The position numbers were made by a program, and so were the translations under genes. From DASYDU01 sp050248495 (GTDB lineage Bacteria > Planctomycetota > Planctomycetia > Pirellulales > Lacipirellulaceae), in the NCBI GenBank assembly GCA_050248495.1, contig JBFWSG010000016.1, forward strand, positions 1 to 64,000: a stretch of DNA of 64,000 nt, in the 5' to 3' direction. The notes under the pieces are model-generated. The model was given only the letters and a program-made list of their open reading frames with translations. It did not search any database and was not told the origin of the DNA. Of the stretch, positions 46,194 to 55,468 are shown one piece after another (within the stretch, counting starts at the first letter, position 1; the number at the start of each line of letters is the position of its first letter).

Positions 46194-48335
46194 ATGCGGG
46201 ACATCAAGAGGCGGCGCGTGCGCGGCCGTGATTTGCAATCAGCGCGGGGACTGCAGTTCGAGCGGCTCGAGGATCGCCGTGTCCTCGAGGGCGGTCCGCT
46301 CGCGCCGTGGATGGGCTACTTCGGCGACGCCAACAACAATGGGGTCGTCGATACGGCCGACTACACGATCTGGCGCGACACGTTCGGGTCGACGACGCAG
46401 CTCGCGGCCGACTTCAATAGCAGCGGGATGGTCGATCCCGTCGACTATCTGATTTGGAAGCAAAACTTTGGGGTGGCTTTTGTCAGCGACTATCGGCCCG
46501 CGGCGGTAATCGTTCAGACGAGCGGTGTCACCTTGCCGGACGGATCGCAACTCGACATCAGCGCGTCACAGACGCAGGGGCTACAGGAAGCGTTCAACTA
46601 CTCGGCCGCCGAAGGCTGGGACGTATTCGTGCTGCCGGGCACCTATACGCTGCATGCCCATCTCGACGTCGAGGAATTGCAGGGCCGGGCGTTCCGACTG
46701 GAAGACGTCACGCTCAACTTCGATGCGTCGGTGACGGATTATGGCATCCGTTTCGACAGCACAATGATCACCGATTGGTATTGGCTCGGCGGCGCGCTCA
46801 ACGCTCCCGGGGCGACGCAAGGCGTGCTGTTCGAGCCGCGCACGCCCCATCCGCTCGACGGCGAAGTGTATGGGACAGTCGGCGTGGTGGACAGCCGGTT
46901 CGATTTCGGCGTCGATATTTTTGCCGCCATCTATGACGTCACGATGCGAACCACGTCGGGGCCGGTGAATGATGCGTTGTTCCATTTCAAGGACAACACG
47001 CGCAGCACGGTGCACTATGTGGGCAGTGGTTTCAGCCCCACGAACCTGTTTGCCGAAGCCCGCACGGATGATCCGATCCCCTTCGATCTGTTCTCGACGG
47101 CCGGCCGCGTGACGGTGCTGCCACCCGTGGGCGAAATCCACATTCCCGGCCCGAACACGATCGCCAAGGTCTACACGCCTGACGGAAAGCTGCTCAATAC
47201 GACCGGCACCACGACGTCCGGTCTGCAGGAGGCCTTCAACTATGCGGCCGCGCACAATCTGGACGTTTTGGTGTTCGGCCGCGGTGTCCGCAACGCGGCG
47301 CCGCACAGCCAGTTCGGGTACTACAGCGTCAACAACCCGCTGACGATCGGCCCACTGCAGGACAGAATCTACGAAATCTACAGCGTCACGTTCAACTACA
47401 CCCGATCGACCCTGTCGGCGCTCACGCTGACCGATCTCGTCAATTCGCGCTTCGAGCTCACGGGCCAGGTGGTCGCGGTGTTGACGGGCGCGCCGAACGT
47501 GCTGATCAAGCCGACGACGACGGGAATTATCAATAGCGATATTCGCATTCAGCACGTGGTCGGGAAAAAGGAAGCGCCGGTCACGAACGTGATGATCGAT
47601 CCCAGCGTCCGCACGATCGAGAATAGCCAATTCCATTTGCACGAGATGAACGCGGCCTATTTCGGCATCACGGTCGCTAACCCATCGGCGGCCACGTTCT
47701 TCCGCAACAATTTCATCCGGTCTCAGCACACCCATGCCTACGGCCACATCGGCGTGCAGTTGGGTCAGAGCGAGGCCAACTCGTCGAACATCTACGGCAA
47801 TCGCTTGCAGATTCGCACCAGCACCGACGGCGTGGGAGGCGGGGGAGCCGAAGCGGCCGTCCAAGTCTGGGGCGATGACAACGAAATCAACTTGCTGGCG
47901 CTCGGATCGGGCCTGAATTTCGGCATCAAATTCGAGCCGGGGTCCGAAGGAAATTCGCTCTACTACACGTCGTTGCAGGCGGCGACGCCGATTGCCGATT
48001 TCGGCACCAACAATCAAAAAGTCTCGGGGCCGCTCGCCGATTTATATGGCCCCGCCGGCGCTGGGGCCGGGTCGGTCAGTTACGCCTTCGACGTGGGGCC
48101 TGTCTTCCTGGAGTCGAACGTCGAGGCACAGGGAGCGCGTCTCGAAACGCGCGCACAAGTCGTCGATTTATTGCTCGCCAAGATGTATGGGCGCACTTCT
48201 GACGCCGTCGACAAAGACAACGAAGCTCTTGCGCTAGATGCCAACGAGACCAGTGGAACTGAGGCATCGGCGCCCGATGAGTGGTGGCTGCTGCCGGTTC
48301 GGGGCGACGTCGCCGGCCTGGCGCGCGAACTCTGA
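46194..48335 (+). CDS. Secreted LEPR-XLL beta-helix protein with N-terminal dockerin-like repeats (paralogue 2)
   Basis: 713 residues beginning 11 bp after the GH116 stop. The N terminus FERLEDRRVL is the LEPR-XLL-type motif; a dockerin-like EF-hand pair follows at once (GDANNNGVVDTADYTIWRDT, NSSGMVDPVDYLIW). The rest aligns closely with the protein at 18772: TLPDGSQLDISASQTQGLQE, TPHPLDG and YVGSGFS segments in the same order, with an internal duplication and a parallel beta-helix. A tail with TSDAVDKDNEAL resembles the TSDSFDAVD tail of paralogue 1. Probably cell-surface, perhaps a lyase-like glycan-binding protein. Confidence 0.78.
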   Translation: MRDIKRRRVRGRDLQSARGLQFERLEDRRVLEGGPLAPWMGYFGDANNNGVVDTADYTIWRDTFGSTTQLAADFNSSGMVDPVDYLIWKQNFGVAFVSDYRPAAVIVQTSGVTLPDGSQLDISASQTQGLQEAFNYSAAEGWDVFVLPGTYTLHAHLDVEELQGRAFRLEDVTLNFDASVTDYGIRFDSTMITDWYWLGGALNAPGATQGVLFEPRTPHPLDGEVYGTVGVVDSRFDFGVDIFAAIYDVTMRTTSGPVNDALFHFKDNTRSTVHYVGSGFSPTNLFAEARTDDPIPFDLFSTAGRVTVLPPVGEIHIPGPNTIAKVYTPDGKLLNTTGTTTSGLQEAFNYAAAHNLDVLVFGRGVRNAAPHSQFGYYSVNNPLTIGPLQDRIYEIYSVTFNYTRSTLSALTLTDLVNSRFELTGQVVAVLTGAPNVLIKPTTTGIINSDIRIQHVVGKKEAPVTNVMIDPSVRTIENSQFHLHEMNAAYFGITVANPSAATFFRNNFIRSQHTHAYGHIGVQLGQSEANSSNIYGNRLQIRTSTDGVGGGGAEAAVQVWGDDNEINLLALGSGLNFGIKFEPGSEGNSLYYTSLQAATPIADFGTNNQKVSGPLADLYGPAGAGAGSVSYAFDVGPVFLESNVEAQGARLETRAQVVDLLLAKMYGRTSDAVDKDNEALALDANETSGTEASAPDEWWLLPVRGDVAGLAREL

Positions 48336-48356
48336 TCGAATCAAAGTGGCGACGGC

Positions 48357-49595
48357 ATGAGTTTTCGCCGACAACTGTGGAGCACCGCGGCAGTTTTGGC
48401 CCTATTGCTGACCACGAAGTGCGCCGGCGCTGCCGACGACTGGCCCGGCTGGCGTGGTCCGCAAGCGAACAATCATAGCGCCGCGACGCAACCGCCGACC
48501 CACTGGAGTAAGGACGAAAACATCGCCTGGAGCGTCGAAGTTCCCGGTCGGGGGCACGCGAGTCCTTGCGTTTGGGGCGACCAGATTTTTCTGGCCACGG
48601 CCGACGACGAACAGGATACGCAGTCGTTGCTCTCGTTCGATCGGCACAGCGGCGAATTGCGCTGGCAGTCACAGTTGCACCAAGGCAAGCTGCCGGCCAT
48701 CCACGCCAATAACAGCCAGGCCTCGGCAACTGCGGCCTGCGATGGCGAGGCGGTGTTCGTGCCGCTCGTGAGCGACGACCAGCTCTGGCTCTCCTCGGTC
48801 GATCCCAAGGGCGCGATCCGTTGGCAGGAGAGAATTGGCGGTTTTCGCCATGCCAACGGTTTCGGCGCGTCGCCCGTCCTCTATGGCGAGACGGTGATCG
48901 TGCTGAGCGACAACCAAGAAGACCCCGGCCTGGTGGCATTGGCGCGGAGCGATGGCCACGTCGTCTGGCGAACCGAACGCCCGAATTCCGATAACTCCGC
49001 AACCCCTGTCGTCGCTCGAGTCGCCGGCCGCGACCAGCTGCTCGTCAACGGGGCGAAGTCGGCCAACAGCTACGATCCCGCGACAGGTCAGGAGCTGTGG
49101 CATGTCACGCATGAATGCGAAGTGGCGGCGAACACGATGGCGTTTGATGACGAGTGCGTCTATGCCAGCGGCAATGTGCCGCAAAAGATGTTGATGGCCA
49201 TTCGGGCCGATGGCAGCGGCGATGTAACCGACACGCACGTGCTGTGGAATCTGAATCGTGCGAACCCTTACGTGCCGTCGCCGCTGGTGATCGGCGACCG
49301 GCTGATCACGGTCCTCGACAACGGCACGGTATTTTGCCGCGAGTCAAAAACGGGCGACGAAGTCTGGAAGCGCCGCTTGAGCGGCAATTTTTTCTCTTCG
49401 CCGGTGCTTGCCGGTGAGCACGTCTACGTCGTGAGCGAGTTGGGAATCGTCTATGTGTTCGACGCCGGCGAAAAATTCAAGTCCGTTGCCGAGAATGACG
49501 TGGGCGAAACCTGCATGGCGACTCCGGCGATCTGCGACGACGCGATCTACCTGCGGACGACGACGCACCTGGTGTGCATACGCGAAGGCAATTGA
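48357..49595 (+). CDS. Secreted PQQ-like (BamB-type) beta-propeller protein
   Basis: 412 residues with a signal peptide (LWSTAAVLALLLTTKCAGA) and the planctomycete opening DDWPGWRGPQANNHS. Repeats of the form SYDPATGQELWH, SKTGDEVWKRRLS and SFDRHSGELRWQS are PQQ-like propeller blades. No evidence for PQQ binding or enzyme activity; these proteins are usually taken as scaffold or binding proteins. It follows the beta-helix protein by 21 bp and probably belongs to its transcript. Confidence 0.84.
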   Translation: MSFRRQLWSTAAVLALLLTTKCAGAADDWPGWRGPQANNHSAATQPPTHWSKDENIAWSVEVPGRGHASPCVWGDQIFLATADDEQDTQSLLSFDRHSGELRWQSQLHQGKLPAIHANNSQASATAACDGEAVFVPLVSDDQLWLSSVDPKGAIRWQERIGGFRHANGFGASPVLYGETVIVLSDNQEDPGLVALARSDGHVVWRTERPNSDNSATPVVARVAGRDQLLVNGAKSANSYDPATGQELWHVTHECEVAANTMAFDDECVYASGNVPQKMLMAIRADGSGDVTDTHVLWNLNRANPYVPSPLVIGDRLITVLDNGTVFCRESKTGDEVWKRRLSGNFFSSPVLAGEHVYVVSELGIVYVFDAGEKFKSVAENDVGETCMATPAICDDAIYLRTTTHLVCIREGN

Positions 49596-49641
49596 ACGCC
49601 ATTTGGCGGACGTTGCAGCCGCGCGGCACTCTGAAGCGTAA

Positions 49642-50763
49642 TCAGCCGCAAACTCGCAGCTCGATTTCGCCCGGACAGAGATCCTCACAACCGTCGTCGG
49701 TGATGAGGTACATGTTTTCGAGCCGCACGCCTTGCCGCGCCGCCGCGAAATAGCCGCCTGGTTCAACGCAAATAACATTCCCGGGCTGCAGCACGCCGCC
49801 GCGGTCCGGGTTGAGATCGGGCATTTCGTGGATACGCAGCCCGATCGCGTGGCCGGCATGATGGATCAGCCCCTCGGTTGCGAGCGGCGCGTGAGCGCGA
49901 ATCATTTCGTCCACGTGCCTGTAGAGCTCGCGCCCGTCGATGCCGGGTCGCAAGATCGACGGCAGCGCCCGTTGAATGCCGCGAATGTGATCGAATAGCG
50001 CCCGCTGCGTGTCGGTGGGCGGCGCACCGACCATGAACGTCCGGGACATGTCGGTCCAGTAGCCGCGATAGCGAGTCCAGGCATCGACGATGTACAGTTC
50101 GCCCCGCTCGATTTTTCGATCTCGCGCCGGCCCGTTATAGGAACCGGACTGATAGTCGCCGTCGTGAAACACCTTTTCCCCGGCGCCCAGAATCGCGCCG
50201 CGTCGGCCGGCGGCCAACACGTCGAGCTCATTGACGCCCGGCGCGATCGCCGCCGCGACTGCTTCGTACGCGGCGAGATTGGCCCGAACACAGCCCCGGA
50301 TGACGTCGACCTCGTCGGCGTCTTTGCGCTGCTGCATCAGCGCCAGCGCATCGTCGAAGGGCACCAGATCATGGCTGCCGTTCAGGAGCTTTTCCGCGAC
50401 CTGGGCCAGCAGCGATTGACTATGGATGCCGATCCGCCGCCCGCTCGTCCGCAAGTTCGCCTTGCGAGCCGCGGCGGTTAAGCAATACACCGGGTCTGGA
50501 TTGCGCGTGCCGCGGGTGTTCCATTCGTAGGTGTATGTCTCATCACACGCCGAAAAATCAAACTCCGCGGGCCCCAGGCATCGCCAACGTCCGTTGCCGT
50601 CGACGACGAGCGCGATGGGTAAATCATCCGGTGCCAGAGTGCCCGTAAAGTAATAGCAATCGCGGACGTCGGTGATGACAGCGCCGTCGAGCTGCATGGT
50701 CGCCAACAATTCGACGAACCGGCGGCGACGCTTGGAACAACCGACCTCAGTGAGACTTGCCAT
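49642..50763 (-). CDS. M24 family metallopeptidase (Xaa-Pro-peptidase-like)
   Basis: 373 residues. The dimetal ligands of the pita-bread fold are all visible: Asp227 (IVDAW), Asp238 (YWTDMSRTF), His305 (HAGHAIGLR), Glu334 (VEPGG) and Glu349 (GVRLEN). An N-terminal creatinase-like domain precedes it. Members include prolidase, aminopeptidase P and creatinase; the exact class is open. Cytosolic. It lies 103 bp downstream of operator site 4 on the minus strand. Confidence 0.88.
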   Translation of the reverse strand: MASLTEVGCSKRRRRFVELLATMQLDGAVITDVRDCYYFTGTLAPDDLPIALVVDGNGRWRCLGPAEFDFSACDETYTYEWNTRGTRNPDPVYCLTAAARKANLRTSGRRIGIHSQSLLAQVAEKLLNGSHDLVPFDDALALMQQRKDADEVDVIRGCVRANLAAYEAVAAAIAPGVNELDVLAAGRRGAILGAGEKVFHDGDYQSGSYNGPARDRKIERGELYIVDAWTRYRGYWTDMSRTFMVGAPPTDTQRALFDHIRGIQRALPSILRPGIDGRELYRHVDEMIRAHAPLATEGLIHHAGHAIGLRIHEMPDLNPDRGGVLQPGNVICVEPGGYFAAARQGVRLENMYLITDDGCEDLCPGEIELRVCG

Positions 50764-50865
50764 TTCTCCCTGCCGTAAAACCTCAGTTGAACAAGAACCA
50801 GTCTACAGGTCGTTTGCGACGCGCGCGAACGGCCCGAATTCACCCAGCCCAGCATAGGCCGCAGT

Positions 50866-50889
50866 TGGATTTTTAGCAATCAATGACTT
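50866..50889. promoter_or_regulatory. Operator-like half-site, site 4
   Basis: TGGATTTTTA-GCAA-TCAATGACTT. The left half and centre are perfect against the consensus, but the right half has decayed. No convincing -10 touches it. It lies between the M24 gene (leftward) and the FAH-ABC operon (rightward) and could serve either. Confidence 0.45.
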
Positions 50890-51001
50890 GCTCCCGTGCG
50901 ACCCCTGATGTAGTTTTAACCTAATCGGGGCGGGATGTGCAGCTTCTGGGGTAGGAGCTTTCTCCGCTTCGGCATTCGTCGAATTGCGGTGGGTAGCTAC
51001 T

Positions 51002-51856
51002 GTGAAGTTGGTGACATTTGTAACGGGCGGGGGCGGTCTGCGACCTGGTGTTCTCGACGGCGACTCGGTGATCAATCTCACCGCCTCGGCCTCGGATTTG
51101 CCAAACTCGGTGCGGGGCATCCTCGCGGCCAATGCGCTGGGACGAGTCTACGAAATCGCGCAGAGTAGCTCCGCGGTCCGCTTGAAAGACTTTCAACTTG
51201 CGGCGCCGATCGCCGATCCACAGAAGATCATTGGTGTCGGGCTCAATTACCGCGACCATGCCATCGAAACCGGCATGGAAATTCCGAGCGAACCGATCGT
51301 GTTCGCAAAGTTTCCGTCTTCATTGATCGGGCCAGGTGCTGAGATCCGGCTGCCGCGCGTGAGCAGCCAGGTCGACTACGAAGCGGAGCTCGTGGTCGTC
51401 ATCGGGCGACGGGCGAAAGACGTGTCCGAGGCCGAGTCACTACAATATGTGGCGGGATACACCGTCGGCAACGACGTTTCCGCGCGCGATTGGCAGCTCA
51501 AGAAGCCCGGCGGCCAATGGCTCTTGGGTAAATCGTTCGACACGTTTTCGGCCGTCGGGCCGGCACTTGTGACCAGGGATGAAGTGCCGAATCCTGGCGC
51601 GCTACGGATCGGGATGAAGCTCAATGGCGAACAAGTGCAAAACTCGAGCACCAGCCAGTTGATCTTTGGCATCGAGAAATTGGTGTCGTACTTGTCTCAA
51701 GTCTGCACGCTCGAACCGGGCGATCTGATCTTCACGGGTACGCCACCGGGTGTCGGCATGGCCCGCAAGCCGCCGGTGTTTTTGCAGCCGGGCGATATTT
51801 GCGAAGCAGAAGTTGATACCTTGGGCACGCTGCGGAACCCGTGCGTTTCAGCGTGA
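51002..51856 (+). CDS. Fumarylacetoacetate hydrolase (FAH) family protein
   Basis: 284 residues from a GTG start. Metal-site motifs GVGLNYRDHAIETG, VDYEAELVVVIG and GNDVSARDWQ, then FTGTPPGVGMARKPPVFLQPGD, place it in the FAH family (acylpyruvate hydrolases, 2-keto-3-deoxy acid dehydratases/hydrolases, 5-oxopent-3-ene decarboxylases). Cytosolic. Followed at 25 bp by an ABC transporter, suggesting that the imported substrate becomes a 2-oxo or acylpyruvate-type intermediate. Confidence 0.88.
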   Translation: MKLVTFVTGGGGLRPGVLDGDSVINLTASASDLPNSVRGILAANALGRVYEIAQSSSAVRLKDFQLAAPIADPQKIIGVGLNYRDHAIETGMEIPSEPIVFAKFPSSLIGPGAEIRLPRVSSQVDYEAELVVVIGRRAKDVSEAESLQYVAGYTVGNDVSARDWQLKKPGGQWLLGKSFDTFSAVGPALVTRDEVPNPGALRIGMKLNGEQVQNSSTSQLIFGIEKLVSYLSQVCTLEPGDLIFTGTPPGVGMARKPPVFLQPGDICEAEVDTLGTLRNPCVSA

Positions 51857-51881
51857 GATGAAGTCGTAGCGAGGCGGAAGA

Positions 51882-52889
51882 ATGGCGCGACAAATCTCAA
51901 CATGGCGGCTTGCAGCGAATGGGCTGCTCTTGGCATGCCTCGTTTCGGCCTTCGGTGGCTGCTCGCCGCAAGGAACACCTAGCGGAGGCAAGCCGCGCTT
52001 CGCGTTTGTCGTCAACGTCCCGACGGACCGCTTTTGGGATATCGCCTACGCCGGTTGCTTGAAAGCCGCCCAGGAAGAGGGCGTGCTGGTCGAGTTCCAC
52101 GCTCCCAACGAGTCGACAGCTCAGCAGCAAAAGCAGATCGTCGAGTCGCTGATGAGCCGCGGCGTTGACGGAATTGCCATTACTCCGCTCAATCCGGAGA
52201 GCTTGAGCCTCGTGCTCGATCAGGCGGCCGATATGTTCCCCGTGATTTGCCAGGACTCGGACGCGCCGCAGTCGAAGCGCGTCTGCTACATCGGTACGGA
52301 CAACGTGGCGCTGGGCCGCAAAATGGGCGAGCTCATGAAAGAAGCGCTGCCGGCAGGCGGCCAGGTGGCGCTCCTGGTCGGTCAGCTCGACGTCGCCAAT
52401 GCCGAGGAGCGTCAGCGCGGTGTACTGGAGGCAATCAAGGGCTCGAATCTCGAGGTCGTCGGCACGTTCACCGACGGCGCGCAACCGGCCGAGGCTAAAC
52501 GCGTGGCCACCGACGTGCTGGCCAAATATCCGGATTTGAAAGGCATGTTCGGCCTGTGGGGTTACAATGCACCGCAGGCCATCAATGCGCTCGGCGAAAG
52601 CCCTGGGCGCGAGGTGAAAGTCGTCGGTTCGGATGAGTCGGTGCAAACTTGCCTGGCGGTTTCGGAGGGGAAGGAATTCGGCAGCGTCGCGCAGCAGCCG
52701 TTTGAGTTCGGATACCAGTCGATCAAGGTGCTGGCCAAATTGCATCGCGGTGAGCAGCCCGACTTGCCGGCTGATCGCATCGTGTTCGTAGACACGTACG
52801 TCATCCGACCGGACAACGTCGAGGAAGTGGAGCGTCAGATTGCCGACAAGCTGAAGCTGCTCGACGAATTGAAGGCCCACGGTGGATAG
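51882..52889 (+). CDS. Sugar ABC transporter substrate-binding lipoprotein (RbsB family)
   Basis: 335 residues with a lipoprotein signal: FGGCS with Cys27. The mature part begins FAFVVNVPTDRFWD and continues as a two-domain periplasmic-binding fold (GVDGIAITPLNPESL, VGQLDVANAEERQRG, GMFGLWGYNAPQAI) like ribose/galactose-binding proteins. It delivers the ligand to the permease encoded two genes on. The sugar is unknown. Confidence 0.9.
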   Translation: MARQISTWRLAANGLLLACLVSAFGGCSPQGTPSGGKPRFAFVVNVPTDRFWDIAYAGCLKAAQEEGVLVEFHAPNESTAQQQKQIVESLMSRGVDGIAITPLNPESLSLVLDQAADMFPVICQDSDAPQSKRVCYIGTDNVALGRKMGELMKEALPAGGQVALLVGQLDVANAEERQRGVLEAIKGSNLEVVGTFTDGAQPAEAKRVATDVLAKYPDLKGMFGLWGYNAPQAINALGESPGREVKVVGSDESVQTCLAVSEGKEFGSVAQQPFEFGYQSIKVLAKLHRGEQPDLPADRIVFVDTYVIRPDNVEEVERQIADKLKLLDELKAHGG

Positions 52890-52926
52890 CCCGCCGAGGC
52901 ACGGGCGTGGCCCGCGGGAATCATCC

Positions 52927-54450
52927 ATGTCGCCACCACGGCCGATCGTCGATATGCAGGACATCAGCAAGCGCTTCGCCGGCGTGCAGGCGCTCGGCGG
53001 CGTGAGCCTGAGCCTTGCGCCGGGTGAAGTGGTCGCGCTCGTCGGCGAAAATGGCGCGGGCAAAAGCACGCTGCTGAAGATCCTTGGCGGAATTCTGGCG
53101 CCCGACGAAGGCACCATAGTCGTAGACCAGACGCCGCGCTCGATCGGCGACGTCCGCACCGCCGAATCGCTCGGCATCCGGCTGATTCATCAAGAGCTGA
53201 ACCTCGCGGCAGACCTGAGCGTCGCGGAGAATCTCTTCCTGGGACGCCAGCCCTTTCGCGGACCGCGCTGGTTTCCGTTGACCGATGGGCACGCCATGCA
53301 TGCGCAGGCCACTGAGATTTTGCGGCGCGTCGGCCTAAATTTTCCCACCAGCACTCCGGTGGGCCGCCTCAGCATCGCGCAGCAGCAGCTGATCGAGGTC
53401 GGGAAGGCGCTGTCGACCGATGCAGGCTTGCTGGTGTTCGACGAACCAACGAGCAGCCTGTCGTTGGAAGAAGCCAATCGCCTGCTGGAGCTGATTGAAG
53501 AGCTGCGGCGGCAAGGCAAGTCGATTCTCTACGTGTCGCATCGCCTGCAGGAAGTGGTGCGGATTGCCGACCGCGTTGTCGTGCTGCGCGACGGCACCCA
53601 AGTGGGGACTTTGATCGGCGGCGATATCAACGAGTCAAAGATGGTGTCGCTGATGATCGGCCGTGAGCTGTCGCAGCTGTTTCAACGCCAAAGTCAGGAA
53701 GGTAGGGTAGGGGAGCCGGTTCTGGAAGTGCAGGGGCTCCGATATCCTGGGGGCAAGGATGCGGTCAGCTTCTCGATCGCCGCCGGAGAGATAATTGGAG
53801 TTGCCGGCCTCGTCGGCGCCGGCCGCACCGAGCTCGCCAGGGCGCTATTCGGCGTCGTGCGTGCCGACGAAGGCGAAGTCCTGGTCCGCGGCCGGCGCGT
53901 TGCGCCGGGCGACCCACGCGCGGCGATGTCTGCCGGCATGGCGTTTGTGCCCGAAGACCGCAAACGGCTGGGACTCTTGTTGGAGAAGGCCATCGAGTTC
54001 AACATGACGCTGGCCGTGCTGCCGCGGTTGTCGCGATTTGGCTTGTATCGACAGCGAGCGGCCGTGACCCTGGCCCGGGAGCTACAATCCAGGCTCGCCG
54101 TCGCATCGCCCGATCTCGAACGGTCCGTTGCATCGCTGAGCGGCGGAAATCAGCAGAAAGTGGTGCTGGCAAAATGGCTGGCCACCGAGCCCAGCGTGCT
54201 GATCCTCGACGAGCCGACGCGAGGCGTCGACGTGGGGGCGAAAAGCGAGATTTACCGCCTGATGCGCTCTCTGGCGGATGAGGGCCTCGCCGTGATGATG
54301 ATCTCCAGCGACATGGAAGAAATCGTCGGTGTGTCGGATCGTGTCATGGTCATGCACGAAGGCCGCCAGATGGGCGAGCTTCTTGGTGACGAAATCAATG
54401 AGACGGCGATCATGCAGCTCGCCGTTGGCGGCTGCCAGCAGGTTGGATAA
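52927..54450 (+). CDS. Sugar ABC transporter, duplicated ATP-binding subunit (RbsA/MglA family)
   Basis: 507 residues from ATG 52927; a GTG at 52882 overlaps the previous stop and is possible. Two ATPase halves: Walker A GENGAGKST in the first, degenerate GLVGAGRTE in the second, with the signature LSGGNQQK in the second and LSIAQQQ in the first. This tandem layout is the RbsA/MglA/XylG type. Cytoplasmic membrane-associated; couples ATP hydrolysis to sugar import. Its stop overlaps the permease start. Confidence 0.94.
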   Translation: MSPPRPIVDMQDISKRFAGVQALGGVSLSLAPGEVVALVGENGAGKSTLLKILGGILAPDEGTIVVDQTPRSIGDVRTAESLGIRLIHQELNLAADLSVAENLFLGRQPFRGPRWFPLTDGHAMHAQATEILRRVGLNFPTSTPVGRLSIAQQQLIEVGKALSTDAGLLVFDEPTSSLSLEEANRLLELIEELRRQGKSILYVSHRLQEVVRIADRVVVLRDGTQVGTLIGGDINESKMVSLMIGRELSQLFQRQSQEGRVGEPVLEVQGLRYPGGKDAVSFSIAAGEIIGVAGLVGAGRTELARALFGVVRADEGEVLVRGRRVAPGDPRAAMSAGMAFVPEDRKRLGLLLEKAIEFNMTLAVLPRLSRFGLYRQRAAVTLARELQSRLAVASPDLERSVASLSGGNQQKVVLAKWLATEPSVLILDEPTRGVDVGAKSEIYRLMRSLADEGLAVMMISSDMEEIVGVSDRVMVMHEGRQMGELLGDEINETAIMQLAVGGCQQVG

Positions 54451-55451
54451 TGCATCGCGAGCGATTGGATTCATCGACGCAGCTTCGATCGCCGCTGGTG
54501 CGGATCGATGACGTCGCCGTTCAGGTTCTCGTGATGTTCGGGCTGCTGGTGACGCTGGTGGCGGTCACCGGCTGGTGGGATCCGAACTTTCTGTCGCCGT
54601 TCAGCATGCGGAGCGTCGTCCGCGACGTCGCGATTTGGAGTCTGTTCGCTTTGGGACAGGCGGTTGTCATTATCTCGGGTGGCATCGATCTGTCGGTCGG
54701 TTCGTTGATCTGCTTCCTGGGAGTCGTTGCGATTTTGCTGCTCAAGCTGGCCACGCCGTTGTGGCTGGTGCTGCTGGCGGTGTTCGCCATCGCCGCGGCG
54801 ATTGGCGTGATGCATGGGACGCTAATCTGCCGGCTGGACCTGCAACCCTTCCTGGTCACGCTCTGCAGTTTGCTGACCTTTCGCGGACTGGCGCGGGTGC
54901 TGACGCACGACCAGACCGTGTCGTTCAGCGCGGCCGACGAGCCTTGGTTTCGTTGGCTGGGCGCTGGAATCTGGTGCGGCATCCCGATTCCAGTCTACAT
55001 CCTGGTGCTGGTTTTGATACCGCTCGAATTCTTCCTGCACTACACCGTGCCGGGGCGCTATCTGTTCGCCATCGGATCGAACATCGAGGCGGCGCGATAT
55101 AGTGGAGTCAGAGTTAATCTCCTGCGGACATGGGCCTATGTGCTCAGTGCGGTGCTGACTGCGCTGTCGGCGCTGTTGGAAGCGGCCGACGTCGGCAGCG
55201 TGCCGCCTTCGAGCGCCGGGCAGGCGTACGAAATGTATGGAATTACCGGGGCGGTGTTGGGGGGCTGCGCGCTGCGCGGCGGTCGAGGTTCGCTGATCGG
55301 CGTGGTGCTTGGCATGGCGATTTTACGCGTCATCAAATCAGCGGTGATCTTTTTGGGCATTTCCACCTATTGGACTTTCGCCGTGACGGGGCTGGTTTTG
55401 CTGGCGGCCGTAATGGTCGATTCCGCCATTCGGCGGCGCAAATCAATTTGA
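54450..55451 (+). CDS. Sugar ABC transporter permease (RbsC family)
   Basis: 333 residues with about ten membrane helices and the ISGGIDLSVG motif characteristic of RbsC/AraH permeases, plus GAVLGGCALRGGRGS before the last helices. The start overlaps the stop of the ATPase gene by 1 bp. Together with the two preceding genes it forms a full importer. Confidence 0.93.
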   Translation: MHRERLDSSTQLRSPLVRIDDVAVQVLVMFGLLVTLVAVTGWWDPNFLSPFSMRSVVRDVAIWSLFALGQAVVIISGGIDLSVGSLICFLGVVAILLLKLATPLWLVLLAVFAIAAAIGVMHGTLICRLDLQPFLVTLCSLLTFRGLARVLTHDQTVSFSAADEPWFRWLGAGIWCGIPIPVYILVLVLIPLEFFLHYTVPGRYLFAIGSNIEAARYSGVRVNLLRTWAYVLSAVLTALSALLEAADVGSVPPSSAGQAYEMYGITGAVLGGCALRGGRGSLIGVVLGMAILRVIKSAVIFLGISTYWTFAVTGLVLLAAVMVDSAIRRRKSI

Positions 55452-55468
55452 GTTTCAGGAGTGTTGGC

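Noticed and set aside
46581..48017. 478-residue minus-strand open frame opposite the LEPR-XLL gene
   Set aside because: It is the complement of the strongly supported beta-helix gene and is Arg/His/Val-rich without domains or a ribosome site.
51897..53177. 426-residue minus-strand open frame opposite the ABC transporter genes
   Set aside because: It lies across two solid ABC-transporter genes and shows shadow-like composition.
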